Shown in pieces: positions 43,424 to 55,200 of a stretch of 64,000 nt of DNA. The notes beneath the pieces are model-generated. The model did no database searches. It saw only the letters and a program-made list of their open reading frames with translations, and was not told the DNA's origin. Source of the stretch: Ridgeia piscesae (lineage: Eukaryota > Annelida > Polychaeta > Sabellida > Siboglinidae). A program made the translations under genes and the position numbers. The stretch spans positions 146,501 to 210,500 of the forward strand of contig JAODUO010000148.1 in NCBI GenBank assembly GCA_025642075.2. Reading direction: 5' to 3'. The first letter of the stretch is position 1, and each line of letters begins with the position of its first letter.

Positions 43424-43436
43424 CTATCAACAAATA

Positions 43437-43507
<71 letters not shown>

Positions 43508-43535
43508 TGTGTGTGTGTGTGTGGTGTGTGTGTGT
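43387..43535. repeat. (TA)n tracts and (GT)n tract
   Basis: Two TA tracts (43387-43420, 43438-43503) separated by 17 bp pass into GT repeats to about 43535. Confidence 0.97.
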
Positions 43536-43976
43536 CGTCGTGCGTGAGTGCGTGTGTGCTCCCTAGAGGTAAAACTCACATTGTTTCATTCATATTGTTC
43601 GCCCATGTGTAGAGTACAATTCTGGTGGTATTATACAAAAATCCACATTAAAATGATTATACATGCATATTGCATATCACCTACTGATGTACAGTGCTGT
43701 CAGTCGTCTGTTAGGAATATATGGTGTAATCCTATTTAGATTTAAATGTGTGTGTATATATTCTTGATAACTCTGTTACCTAGGGGTTTTTTTTTTTAAA
43801 ATTTCCCCTAATTCAAAACTTCTGGCTTAATTTTAAGATTCACCTGGATTGAAAAAACGGGTAAAAATACTTTTTTGTAATTTTTGGTAAAACTTAATCA
43901 ATTGTACATATGTTTATTTTGAAATTTATTTGGTCAAAAGTCACGTGTACTTGTACCTTTTTATTGTCTGGAAAAA

Positions 43977-44218
43977 AGTTATTGAATTCAATTGAATACA
44001 TGCAATTGAATTGAATTGTTGGAATAAAGTTATTGAATTCAATTGAATACATGCAATTGAATTGAATTGGATTGGATTGGATTGGATTGGATTGGATTGG
44101 ATTGGATTGATTGAATTGGATTGGATTGAATTGAATTGAATTGAATTGAATTGAATTGAATTGAATTGAATTGAATTGAATTGAATTGAATTGAATTGAA
44201 TTGAATTGAATTGATCGA
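43977..44218. repeat. pentanucleotide (ATTGG)n to (ATTGA)n array
   Basis: Two 51-bp direct copies of aagttattgaattcaattg with its continuation come first. Then about 10 ATTGG units (to about 44110) give way to about 22 ATTGA units. The only change between blocks is G to A at one position of the unit. Confidence 0.95.
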
Positions 44219-44340
44219 ATTGCATGAATATCCCCTGTAATTATTTTAGATTATTTATCATATATGTCACTGTATCAATGCAATCTGGGCTCATTGCATA
44301 TTACATCGGGCATTCCGAGACCGGCACTAGTCTATACCCG

Positions 44341-44350
44341 CACACACACA

Positions 44351-44443
<93 letters not shown>

Positions 44444-44450
44444 ACACACA
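44341..44450. repeat. (GCAC)n tetranucleotide followed by (CA)n
   Basis: About 15 GCAC units (44350-44407) flanked by CA repeats. Confidence 0.97.
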
Positions 44451-44669
44451 CTTGTTCTAGAACTGAATTAGTCTATTAAAATAAGTTCGAAACATTCAAA
44501 ATGATTGTTTTAATGTATCCAAGACTTTTAGTTTTCTTTCGTTATTTATTGATCTACGTATAATCCTCAACCGAATGAGGTTTACGCGGAGAAAACGCAG
44601 AAGGAACACCGAAATTTCAGCACAAATAGTGTTTTTATTATCCGTGAGATGCCGCTAGTGTCGTCGACT

Positions 44670-44683
44670 GTAACCATGGTAAC
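44670..44683. promoter_or_regulatory. exact RFX X-box
   Basis: gtaaccatggtaac fits the X-box consensus GTNRCC-N2-RGYAAC with both half-sites perfect. It lies in CpG-richer DNA about 370 bp upstream of the possible non-coding first exon of the ZDHHC gene, so it may belong to that promoter. Confidence 0.4.
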
Positions 44684-44889
44684 ACTTGACAGCCGCACGC
44701 GCGGATGATTCTTAACAGTTTACTTTATAAAATGCCGTATAATATTTGCACTCCAACGTAGTTTTGTGTAGTTTAAAATAATTGTTTTATTTCCTTTCGT
44801 TTTTACACATTATTATGGATGATAATAACGTCGCTCCGTGAACTATTTTTATGAAGCGGATGAGTAGACAGGTGACACGCCCACGTTGA

Positions 44890-45038
44890 TTATGGCGGCC
44901 AATGGTGGTATGAGCGTGGCTCGAAATGTAATCGGAACGTCTTACGGTTCGTTGTCAGCATCGGGATATGTATTGAAATGGCATTAAACGCATAAGCTGG
45001 ATTCCGAGCGGTCAGATCGGCCGAGGGGCTCGGGGAAG
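44890..45038 (+). other. possible non-coding first exon of the ZDHHC gene
   Basis: A CpG-richer stretch with cggccgaggggctcggggaag ends at a good donor, gtgagtgta, at 45039. A second possible donor (gtgagtgaa) is near 45187. The coding start at 48873 follows directly after cttcag, which suggests an upstream leader exon. This is inference without transcript evidence. Confidence 0.35.
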
Positions 45039-45189
45039 GTGAGTGTATAAAATGTATATGATATATAATGCTATTACAATTTCCGTGTTGCAATCAGTTG
45101 TGAAATTCAGATTCACTGTGATTGTTGTCAGTGCTGGCGTACAACGCTGAAAATGACAGCAGCAGGCTTGTCACTCCCGGCGACAGTGA

Positions 45190-47640
45190 GTGAATCGCTA
45201 GTTGGTAGTGGATGATGCGACACATATCACTGTAAGATATCTTTGTAATCACAACAATCATACAGTAATGCTAGCGTGTTGCTGCGCGGTTTTACGGTCA
45301 CTGACATTGTCAGCGAATTGATTTTGTACGCTCATGCGTGTAAATTGTAATATCATGGGCATCACCCCGACATGGTGTTGTGTATCACTGTGATGTGGCT
45401 TGTGTATCACCGTGCACTCGCTGACTTAAAGCAGTTATTAATTGCTGTGCCTTTGCTTTGCCTTTAGCCTGGACAATGCATGCATGTACATAATATTATG
45501 ACATGACACCAGACCAATGATGCAGTGTTTATTATTAACTCTTGGACTTTACTAGCTGGGCCATGGGACCGGGTAGATAGCATTCTCATTTTACACCCTG
45601 CTGTGCAGTGGACAGACAATTTGATGATGGTAGCTGACCATGCATTATGTTCATTAAAATTTGGATATATTGACAACTGATGCATGAAAATAAATAAATT
45701 GCATTGTATATGGAATGATTGTATGGATAAAATGGGTTCCCAGATAAAATATGCTATTGAAATTTCAGTGTTGCAATCAATTACATACATTTCAAATCTT
45801 GTTCAAAGCAAACTTCAACAATTATGATGACAACATAAAATCACAGTTTTATCATGCCATATACCAGGGATCTTGTGAAACTAACATAATATGGTGGTGC
45901 CCAGTGGTCAAAGATATGCAGGTTTTAAAAATTATTTTAAATATACCTTGGCTCCATGCAGAGTCCATGCTTATCAAATCATGGTGACATATCTTTTAAA
46001 TGGTATGTTCTTAGTTTGGGCAATGGTTATCGTTTCAGCCCCTTTCAGTCTGAGGGACACTGATTTTTTTGCAAACATAGAAAATGGATGGAATTCAGAA
46101 CATCTACCAAATCAATTTTGATTTAATCAACATGATTTAATTTTTAAAAATTACACTTTTGTGTATATAAACAATATTAAAAACAATGGATGAACAGGTA
46201 TTTTGATATGACTTCTAATCAACATTTATAAAGTCAAGCTGGCAGTAAAAGTTAGATCTGTTAGTAAACAGGCCAACGCATGACTGCAACATTATAAGTT
46301 TACATTATTCATTAAATGTAGTACTGTTATGCCCATAAAGTACACTAACACATAAACTTTTTGTATACATGTGTCAAATCAATTCTTATTAAAAATTATA
46401 CATAATTTATAGAGATAAAGTAGCACATGCCTTGACATTAGAGTTTAGTACATACTGGCCTGGGGGGAACAGAGTTGCAAAGTTATTGGTCCACCAAAAA
46501 GTTACTGCCCCAAATGTTATCAAATACAAAATGTTGATACCTAGGTACCTGTTGTATTACTAGAAGTCCACAAAGGTTTGCTACAAACGATGTCATTCAG
46601 ACTTGCTGACGTTCTTATTTGCCATATTTGGGCATATTAATTTTCATAGTAAGAAGAGAAAATGCAAAGCTAAACAAACTTTTTTAATTGTGTGGTGATT
46701 GCTATTAAAAAACAAATCTGAGGTTTCATTTGCAATAAGAAATTTTTGCATACTTTAAAAAAAAGTAATTTCAGACCAAAATAACCAACATAAAATAAAC
46801 CATCTGCATCAAAAGCAACAGTTAACTGTCAGCATTGTGTTATTTCTCTGTACATATATCACAGTACATATATCACCTAGTAAAGTTGGTTTAAATTCAA
46901 AGAATACTATAAAATACCTGATTAAATACACTTTTTATATTTAATGGTCATTGACCATTTTTCCATTAAGATTTTGTTTTTGCATTGCAACTAAAGTAAG
47001 TGATGGTGAACTTGTGAAGTACCTAGATTTATGGCATGAGAGTGGCTTAAAATGTTAGCTGGTTTTCTGGAGTCAGCACATCAAAAGCATTTCTTGTTTT
47101 GGCTGTACCTGAGGCTCAACCCAAAGGCTGGTAATTTTTTCAGGCATACATGATACTGTTATAAATTGCCAACTGAATGCTGATACCACACAAGTACCGC
47201 CATCATGTGCATGTATTACCTTCATGACTGGCTTTAGTAAGCTATGCTACAGTGTATTACAAATTTACAAGATCCACCACGTCTTTAGCCCTGCTAAAGA
47301 GTGGTGGAACGTAACAATACCACAAATTGCATTGATGACACTCTATTATAATAATGGCATATGTACATATATTTTATCATGCAGGCATCTGTTAAGATTA
47401 CACACCATTATTGTTATCCATAGCCAAATTGTAATAAGATCACTTATTGGGTGAAAATAAGTAATGATTATTTATTTTAGTATATAATTAGCCGATCACA
47501 TTGAACACAAATCACATTGAACACAAAATATAAGTTTGGTGGATACATATATGCACAGCTGAATTTTAGAAGCCAGTGTTTAATTATAAAATAAATATAA
47601 TAAAAGAAACATAATTGGTAGAAATAATAAATAAAAAGAA
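45190..47640. other. putative leader intron of the ZDHHC gene, first part
   Basis: AT-rich sequence with no array, no element ends and no recognised coding segment. Confidence 0.5.
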
Positions 47641-47673
47641 TACATTTTCTATGAAAGGTTGGGATGACGGACA

Positions 47674-48088
47674 CAGGGTTGAAAAAAATCATGATTAAAA
47701 AATCAAAAACAGATCAGATATTTTATTTCAATCAGATGTTTTAAAATTTAAATAAGATTTAATTTGTTTTTAAATAAACTTGGAGCTTCTGAATTGAAAA
47801 CTTGCTTCCTATTAAACATCAGCTTAAATCTGCTTATATATATGCTCTGCCTATAGAGCCCTTTTTATGATGCCAGATCTCCATTGACCAATCACTTTGT
47901 ATGGATGTGGCCATGTGGGGGTTATATACTTAGACCTATAGATGCATGAGGCAAAGCAAAGCATTCTACCCAGCCAAAAGCAGATTCATATAAATCAGCA
48001 ATACAAAAAACAGATTAAAAAAATCAATGATTTTTTTGAGTGGTTTAAATCATGATTTAAATCAAATGATTTAAATCAAACAACCCTG
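47674..48088. mobile_element. hAT-like MITE, 415 bp
   Basis: Terminal inverted repeats cagggttg (47674-47681) and caaccctg (48081-48088). Flanking 8-bp direct repeats gacggaca (47666-47673) and gtcggaca (48089-48096) match at 7 of 8. Eight-bp duplications and CAGGG ends are typical of hAT elements. The interior has aaatcatgattt and gatttaaatc palindromes and no coding capacity. Confidence 0.75.
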
Positions 48089-48872
48089 GTCGGACACATG
48101 ACTGAGTACAGAGGCCCGTCAGGCTTGTATAATATAAAAAATGGTGGCTCAATCTAGCAAGCAGCCAAAAAAAGACACCTGGGTTTGATGTAGCGTATAT
48201 TGCAACAATATGGAAATTAGTCAGAGAAGTAACTGTTTTCTAATTCCTATAATTGTGACATATATATTGCTGATTGGCAATATTTGTAGGAACTTGCACT
48301 TCCTCAGCATCACTAAAATATTTTGCCATCATCCATGTCTACTTTGGTATTTGTGATGAAACACCAGTTTTAAATAGCCACTCAGTGGCCTGGGAAAATT
48401 GTAATACCCATTTGGACTTCCAAATTTACACCTTGGTAAAAAAATATTTCACATTGCCCACAACATACCCTGATGTAGCAAGCCAATGAAATTCTAGGAA
48501 GATTATATGTTCACATAAAACAAGGAATTTTTAAAAATAATTTTTCCAAAGCTTTGATTCGCTGTAACAGTTGCATGAGAAAGTGACAATTTTGGTGGAA
48601 AAATGAATGTTTGGCAAAGGAGTACATTTCCAAACTGACTTTTGGATAAGTAAAGGAAACGGTTGGCTGATTTCCATGACAGAAACCAGTTGAATATTTA
48701 ACAAGGTGTGTGTGTGTGTGTTTGTGTGTATGACATTGTATGTATCATACTAATTTTTATATTTCAATAATATATTTATTTTTTTAAATTTTAATATATT
48801 TCTAGTGTAAATGCTGTAATAGTTGTCTTAGAAGTGTACCACTCTTGTACTATGTCGCCGCGCTGACTTCAG

Positions 48873-49049
48873 ATGGGTGCGACCAACAACAGCAACAGTA
48901 CGTCAAGGCAGAGTCGCTACAACGGCTGGTCGTGGCCTCCCCATCCCTTCCAGCCCATCGCGTGGGGCTGCCTCATCTACCTCTCCATCTTCTACTTCAG
49001 TACCATAGAACCAGGACTGCTGCAACCAGGCCGGATAGCTGGTTACGCT
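48873..49049 (+). CDS. ZDHHC exon 1 (start, TM1)
   Basis: [20 protein letters not shown], then [20 protein letters not shown] and further to GRIAGYA. It ends in phase 0 at the U12 donor gtatccttt. The ATG comes directly after cttcag. Confidence 0.9.
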
Positions 49050-52000
49050 GTATCCTTTCTGCACCTACTCCCGCTGTTTACCTGTTCAGACGAGTTGCTC
49101 TACGATGATATGGATATGACTGATATAAACAACACATTCACTTGGTACTTTTGGTGGGCAACAGTGGCACTAATATTTCTCTTAAATATTTCCATCGTAT
49201 TACACAAAACACATCACGAGTGAATAAGCCTGGCCACCCTTGTTTCTAAATTACTATTTATGACTTTGTTTATTGTCAGTCACAAATATTTTTTTTTTGT
49301 AGACATGTTCATGGTTTTTCACTTACATACGTGCAAGCCAGTTGAGATGTGTGACCAATGCACAGATCATGACCTGAATGAACTATGTACAACCATCCAT
49401 GTGATATCCATTTTTAAAGCATAACTGACAATATCTATAATTTCGGAAGCCCATTTTTTGTCCTTTTTTACTATCCCTCCAGTGATAATTTGACCCGTCC
49501 AAATGATGTCTGGACGGGTCTCTACATAAAACTATGCTACAATGTATACTTCTGAGTAATGATTGTTCAAAAAGGCAGTCGTTTTTTGATGGCATATAAT
49601 GTGTTAAGATTTAAGAATGTTGCCATGCTTGCTATTAATTAATGAACAACATGGAGAAACATGTATGCATGCCAGCACATTTAAATGTCCATTATGTGTG
49701 CACATACGTCAGCAGCACATTTGATACAGTTGGTATTATTTCATTTGATCCTGTCTTTGTATTCATGAATAAATTGATGATACAGAAGCCATGCAGCCAT
49801 ATAAAATATCATGTAATTGTTCGAGGTGTAAACATTTAAACTGTATTTAATGTGTAATATCTAGGCAATCCCTGTAGTTCTGGTTTTCTGTCTAATTTGT
49901 AAACATAATCTCCACCTATATGACTAATAACAGTGTTCACACATCACCAGGCTGACCTTTATGCAAGTTAACAGTTGCCAGTCCAAAATGTTGTGGTAGA
50001 CACACGCATGTTACTGTTAGCCGACACACTTACAAGCCAGTTGAGATGTGTATTTATTATACTATTATAACCTGAAATAACAGTAAACACAATATATAAT
50101 TTATGAATAATCATTTGCTCATTATTTTACCTGTCCTGTGGTATTTTTACCTGTCCAAAACATGTTTGACCTGTCCAAATGACGGGTGGCCATGAAGCAA
50201 TGGCACTATGCACAGCTAGTGTCAACACAACCAAGTGCTAAGTGGCAAATAGATTGTATAAGTAGCCGAACACAAGTTTGTCATTTCATTGCAGTCAGTT
50301 TTCTCGATTAATTATTTATTTTCTAGATTGACCGTGTAGGACTAATAATGTTTCCATTATCCTTACTTCGTTTATACAACTAAAAATTACCAATTGTCCA
50401 GTCTGATCAATAATATCATGTATTGATCTCTCCCAGCTCAATTATCTTTGCCTTTTCTCATCCGTCCACTTATGAGTAGTTTAACATACATGAATAGAAA
50501 TATGCCCAATTATGTTTACACACATGCCTAGCTCAGCGCAGCCCTTCCTACTTATAGTGCAGGTCAAAGGTCAAGTGGAATCATCAGTAATATTGTAATA
50601 CAAACATGGTGCACCTTGTGAATATGTTTGTTGAGCATGCTGTCTTTCCCCTCTTTAGTCTTAACTATTGTGGTCACATCAATCTGCCTTCAATGTTGTG
50701 GTCTGTCCCCATGAGAACTCTTTGGTGGGACAAATGTTATGTCCCTTTCTAAGAGTTGTACATTTTTTTGTCGTTTCATACATCTTGCATCTCGGTCCAG
50801 TCGGGTGCAGTATCAACCAGTTTTGACTTGACAGCAGAATATCTACGATCTTGTAAGCAATGGTGGCTATAAGCAGCTGAAGATTGTTCACACATCAGTT
50901 TACTATGCTAACATGTAGTCACACAAGAACAAGTCAAACTTGTCCATAGCACTGTTTCCCTAAATACATTGCTTTTCAGCCTCGGGCACATGTGTAATTA
51001 CACTTAAGATCACTGGTGGCCAACACAGATGGCGTGTGCTGTGGCCATTAATGTAATCAACATGCACTGTGTTAACTGTTTTTGTGGCAGGCAAAATGAG
51101 TTAATGAGGACATTGTGTCATTACAATTTGCTGTTTCACACATGGTGTCAAAGCAGATGGACATGTTTAGCAGTGAGGATGTGGCCCAGGTAGTTAGGCT
51201 GTTAAACCAAGCAGGATGTGAGCTGTAACCAGCTAGACAGGTGACTGAGGTGGCTATGTCCAGCAGGATGTGACTTAGTGATACCTGACCAATGCAGGCA
51301 CTACCAAGTGTATGTGGTTGTCACTGGTTAGTCCATTGTCTACTGAGATTTCAGGTGCAGCAGTGTTTAATGACATTTAATAGTGTTACATACTTACATG
51401 ACGTCTCTGATAAATGGTAGTTCAGTTAAAGTGAAGGAGTCTGCTCTTCTATACAGCGTAGTCTACATTATTATAAATTTATAAGAAAGTACATAACATG
51501 CAAAAATGTTCATCCAAAAATACAGAAAAATGTTTCTCAATGTAGTTGTACTGAACAAACAGTTGTCATTCATGTCGTAAATCTGAGACGTGAATCAGGT
51601 TTAGGCAGTTTATTTCCAAATAGCACTTTTAAAATGTAAAAACATTTCTGGCATTGTGGTGTCAGTAACTCAGGTACTCTTCAAAATTGCTTCAGATACT
51701 TTTTACTTGATACATTTTTGCTTGACTGCCCCCTACATACAGCGCTTTATGCAGGATGAAATCTTTGCCAATCACACGTATTTTGGTGGACACATGGATG
51801 TTAACTGCTAAGCCAGTTTAAAAACTTTAAATGTGTTTGATGACCTGAAATGGACTACAAACACACATGTGACACCATTTACACTCACTTTTAATGCATA
51901 ACTGACAATATCTGTGGTTTTGGAAGACTTTTGCTCCTCCATTTTATTGTTTTCCATCTACCATCCATCTACCATCATACCATGTGAGTTTTACCCATCC

Positions 52001-52148
52001 AAATGATGGGTGGATGGGTCTCTGTCTAAAGTTATTCCTAGTCCTACATACACACAAAACAAAGAAATCAGAAACATTACAAAAAAGACAACTCAACAGA
52101 AACCTGTGTGTTAATAACAAAACAAACAGCCAATAAATATTTTGGAAG

Positions 52149-52188
<40 letters not shown>

Positions 52189-52192
52189 CATG

Positions 52193-52247
<55 letters not shown>

Positions 52248-52253
52248 ACAGGC

Positions 52254-52292
<39 letters not shown>

Positions 52293-55200
52293 TTGAAACA
52301 CTGTTAACTGACATGATGTGTTTTGCAAGATGCAGGTAGCTACAGTGTCAGGGGTTATGTCTTCTGCAGCTTCCAGGATGCAACCAATTGGCAGATCCAC
52401 TATATCGCAGTTTGATGGTCATAATTATGCACGAGACTTCTGTCTAAACCTTTAGGCATGATACATTTTTTACCAGTCCAAAATGTCAACGTAGACATGT
52501 GCCATCATGCGTATGTCCACGCAATCCAGCCATAACGTGCACTGAATGGATAATGTAAAGCTTTTTGCTCCTCCAATGTATGCCTGTCCGTTTACCTGCT
52601 CTAATTTGTTCCCATACAAAAAGAACTTTACCTGTTCAAATGCCAGGTGGACGGGTCTAGAGGAGAGTACCCTAGTATGTCATCAAGCTTGGTCTTTGCC
52701 AGTGATCTTGATTTATAACAATTACATCTCCACGATCAAGCTCTCCCCACATATAGCTATCACTTTAAAACCTGCATTGCCTTCTTGTCATAAATTGGGC
52801 CAGAATTTCAATAACATATGACAGCAAATCTGAATGCACCAATCAGTCATATTCCAAACGTTAAGCAGTTGGTCATGACATGTGTAGGTCATTCACCCCA
52901 GAGGAGTAAATTGGACCTGTCTTTCAGAAGTACTTGGTTATGTTATGAAGTATGCTGTGGTTTATACGATGACCACTGGATGTGTGAGGCCTTCATTTTC
53001 ACTGAGAACATGTTTGACAGATGTGACAGAATATTATTGTAGGTGTTTGAAAGCTGTGACATAGCTGAGTTGTTTAATGCAATTCACAGGTTTTACTGCA
53101 TTTTAATTTCTAATGACTCCCCTTGTCAAGATCAAAGCAATTAATGATAAATAAATACACACAGCATTGGCTGAACAGGTTGCTGGGTTGTAATGATGTA
53201 TGCTGTGATAATGGTATGCATTATTCTGTCAGTTTAGTGCTCCATGACATTAGTATTGTGCACTTGGGGTGTGTACTGGGTACCAAAGGGAACCTACTTT
53301 AGTTGGTCTCACTGTCTTGTGAGTATACACACGACTTGTAGTAGACTTGACGCTTGTAGAAGGCAGGCGACTATGGGATTATGCTAGAGATTAGTGCAGG
53401 GCTTTGGCAAGACCTATCAGGACAGCTACACCTCTGGAATAAATGTCCGTTATTAAGCTCGTTCATGTCATTCAAAACTGCCATATTACACTAAATAAGT
53501 AGGCCAACAGCACATTCAGTCCAACAGCAGATTGTCTTTGTGTGTACTGTTTATAGTCTACAAAATGGTGGAGTTAATCATACATTTGGCAGTTATGAAT
53601 AATGATATTATACATTGTTGGGAGAGTCATGATTTAGTACCAGGAAGTCATTGTTAGTTAGTCTGCCAACTCAGTTGACCATTTAGTTGTGGACACTAAC
53701 CTTTACTGTTTAATTAGGTTTGAAGTTTGCTACAATGCATTGTATGCACTGAGTGTAACTAGTCAATACTTCAATTAGCCATTTTCAAAACAGTTCTATG
53801 TAAATATACTGGTAGATTTATTAAAATTATATGTATGCAGAAATTTATGCTTCGATCAAAAACTAATGATAATTAAATTGCACACTACTCAGTTCACACT
53901 GCACTACACAGTGCAGAATGCACTAACACAGTGCAGACTGCACTACACAGTGCACACTGCACTAACACAGTGCACACTGCACTACACAGTGCAGACTGCA
54001 CTACACAGTGCACACTGCACTAACACAGTGCACACTGCACTACACAGTGCAGACTGCACTACACAGTGCAGACTGCACTACACAGTGCACACTGCACTAC
54101 ACAGTGCACACTGCACTACACAATGCACACTGCACTACACAATGCACACTGCACTAATAGTAGTACACTTCTTAATTAAATGTGAACAATGCCAGATGTA
54201 TGTGTGTAACATAGAACATTATGCACATCTAACAATGCTCATTCAGAAACTTCCAGCAAATATACCAGAGAATTGGGCACAAATTATCTAAGAAGCCATT
54301 CATTATCAAAGCATTTTTGCTTGTGGAATCAGGAGTCTGGATGATGTTCATGGACTAAGGGATGAAATAAACGTCTGTTTAGAATATGTTACATCTTGTG
54401 TTGCTGGTCCTTGACCTCTGACCTAGGTGATGGGGCTACTGCTGGTCATCCATTTTGTGGTTCACATCCTCGCATGCACGGTCAACCCAGCTGACCCCAA
54501 CGTCATACGTAAGATGGAGGGAAAGAAGCGGCAGGAAATGCCCACATTTGACCGCACAAAACACAAACACGTCATTGAGAACCAGCATTGCTATCTGTGT
54601 GATGTCAACGTGTAAGAAACTCTATCTTCTCCTGTTGTCATATACTTAAGGATTTTATATATATAATCGCTATAATTAAAAATTAAGTTAACTATAATTT
54701 TCATACATTATCATCAATGTCTTCATGGTCTCTATCTAGGCAGTTTTACTTTATGAAATGCTGCCCGGCAAATAAGAGATTGCTGTAATATATTGAATAA
54801 AGAAATGGAAGACATTCCCTGTGAGACACTCAGTGTTGTCTGTGTGAGTTAAAACGTGGTTATCCAGTGTTGGTTTGTGTGAATCCTATTTCCAACAATA
54901 TACAACATTACATGTCACAGTGTAACAAAAAGGGTTCAACAAAAGTAAAGAACTTATCAATGGTTCACCTGAACCAACTTAGGTACAATAGTCTTTTTTA
55001 CCTTTTTGATATTCCTGACTTTCTTGTATTTCTGTCTCCAGTGCTGACAAGTCGAAGCACTGCAGTGCCTGCAACAAGTGCGTGTCCAACTTTGACCATC
55101 ACTGCAAGTGGCTCAACAACTGTGTTGGAGACCGCAACTACCGGTCAGTGCCTTTCTCTCTGGCCACCTCTCACTGACCATGTGACCATTTCATCAAGAT

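Larger units (their letters stand above)
49050..54426 (+). other. GT-AG U12-type intron (ZDHHC intron 1), 5.4 kb
   Basis: The donor is gtatccttt (49050-49058), the exact U12 consensus. The branch-point match tccttgac is at 54407-54414, with its adenosine about 14 nt before the exon, and the intron ends in ctag. No U2-type donor fits the protein alignment ([14 protein letters not shown]). Contents: a four-copy interspersed repeat, a GGCA/CAGA microsatellite and a TGCACT-rich array. Confidence 0.9.

Noticed and set aside
43941..44225. Minus-strand frame of FNSIQ repeats
   Set aside because: It is the translation of the pentanucleotide array.
51175..51210. A-box-like gtggcccaggtagttaggctg
   Set aside because: No B-box follows at the right distance, so neither a tRNA nor a SINE can be supported.
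52077..52400. Frames of ACLP or AGRQ repeats
   Set aside because: They are translations of the GGCA/GACA microsatellite.
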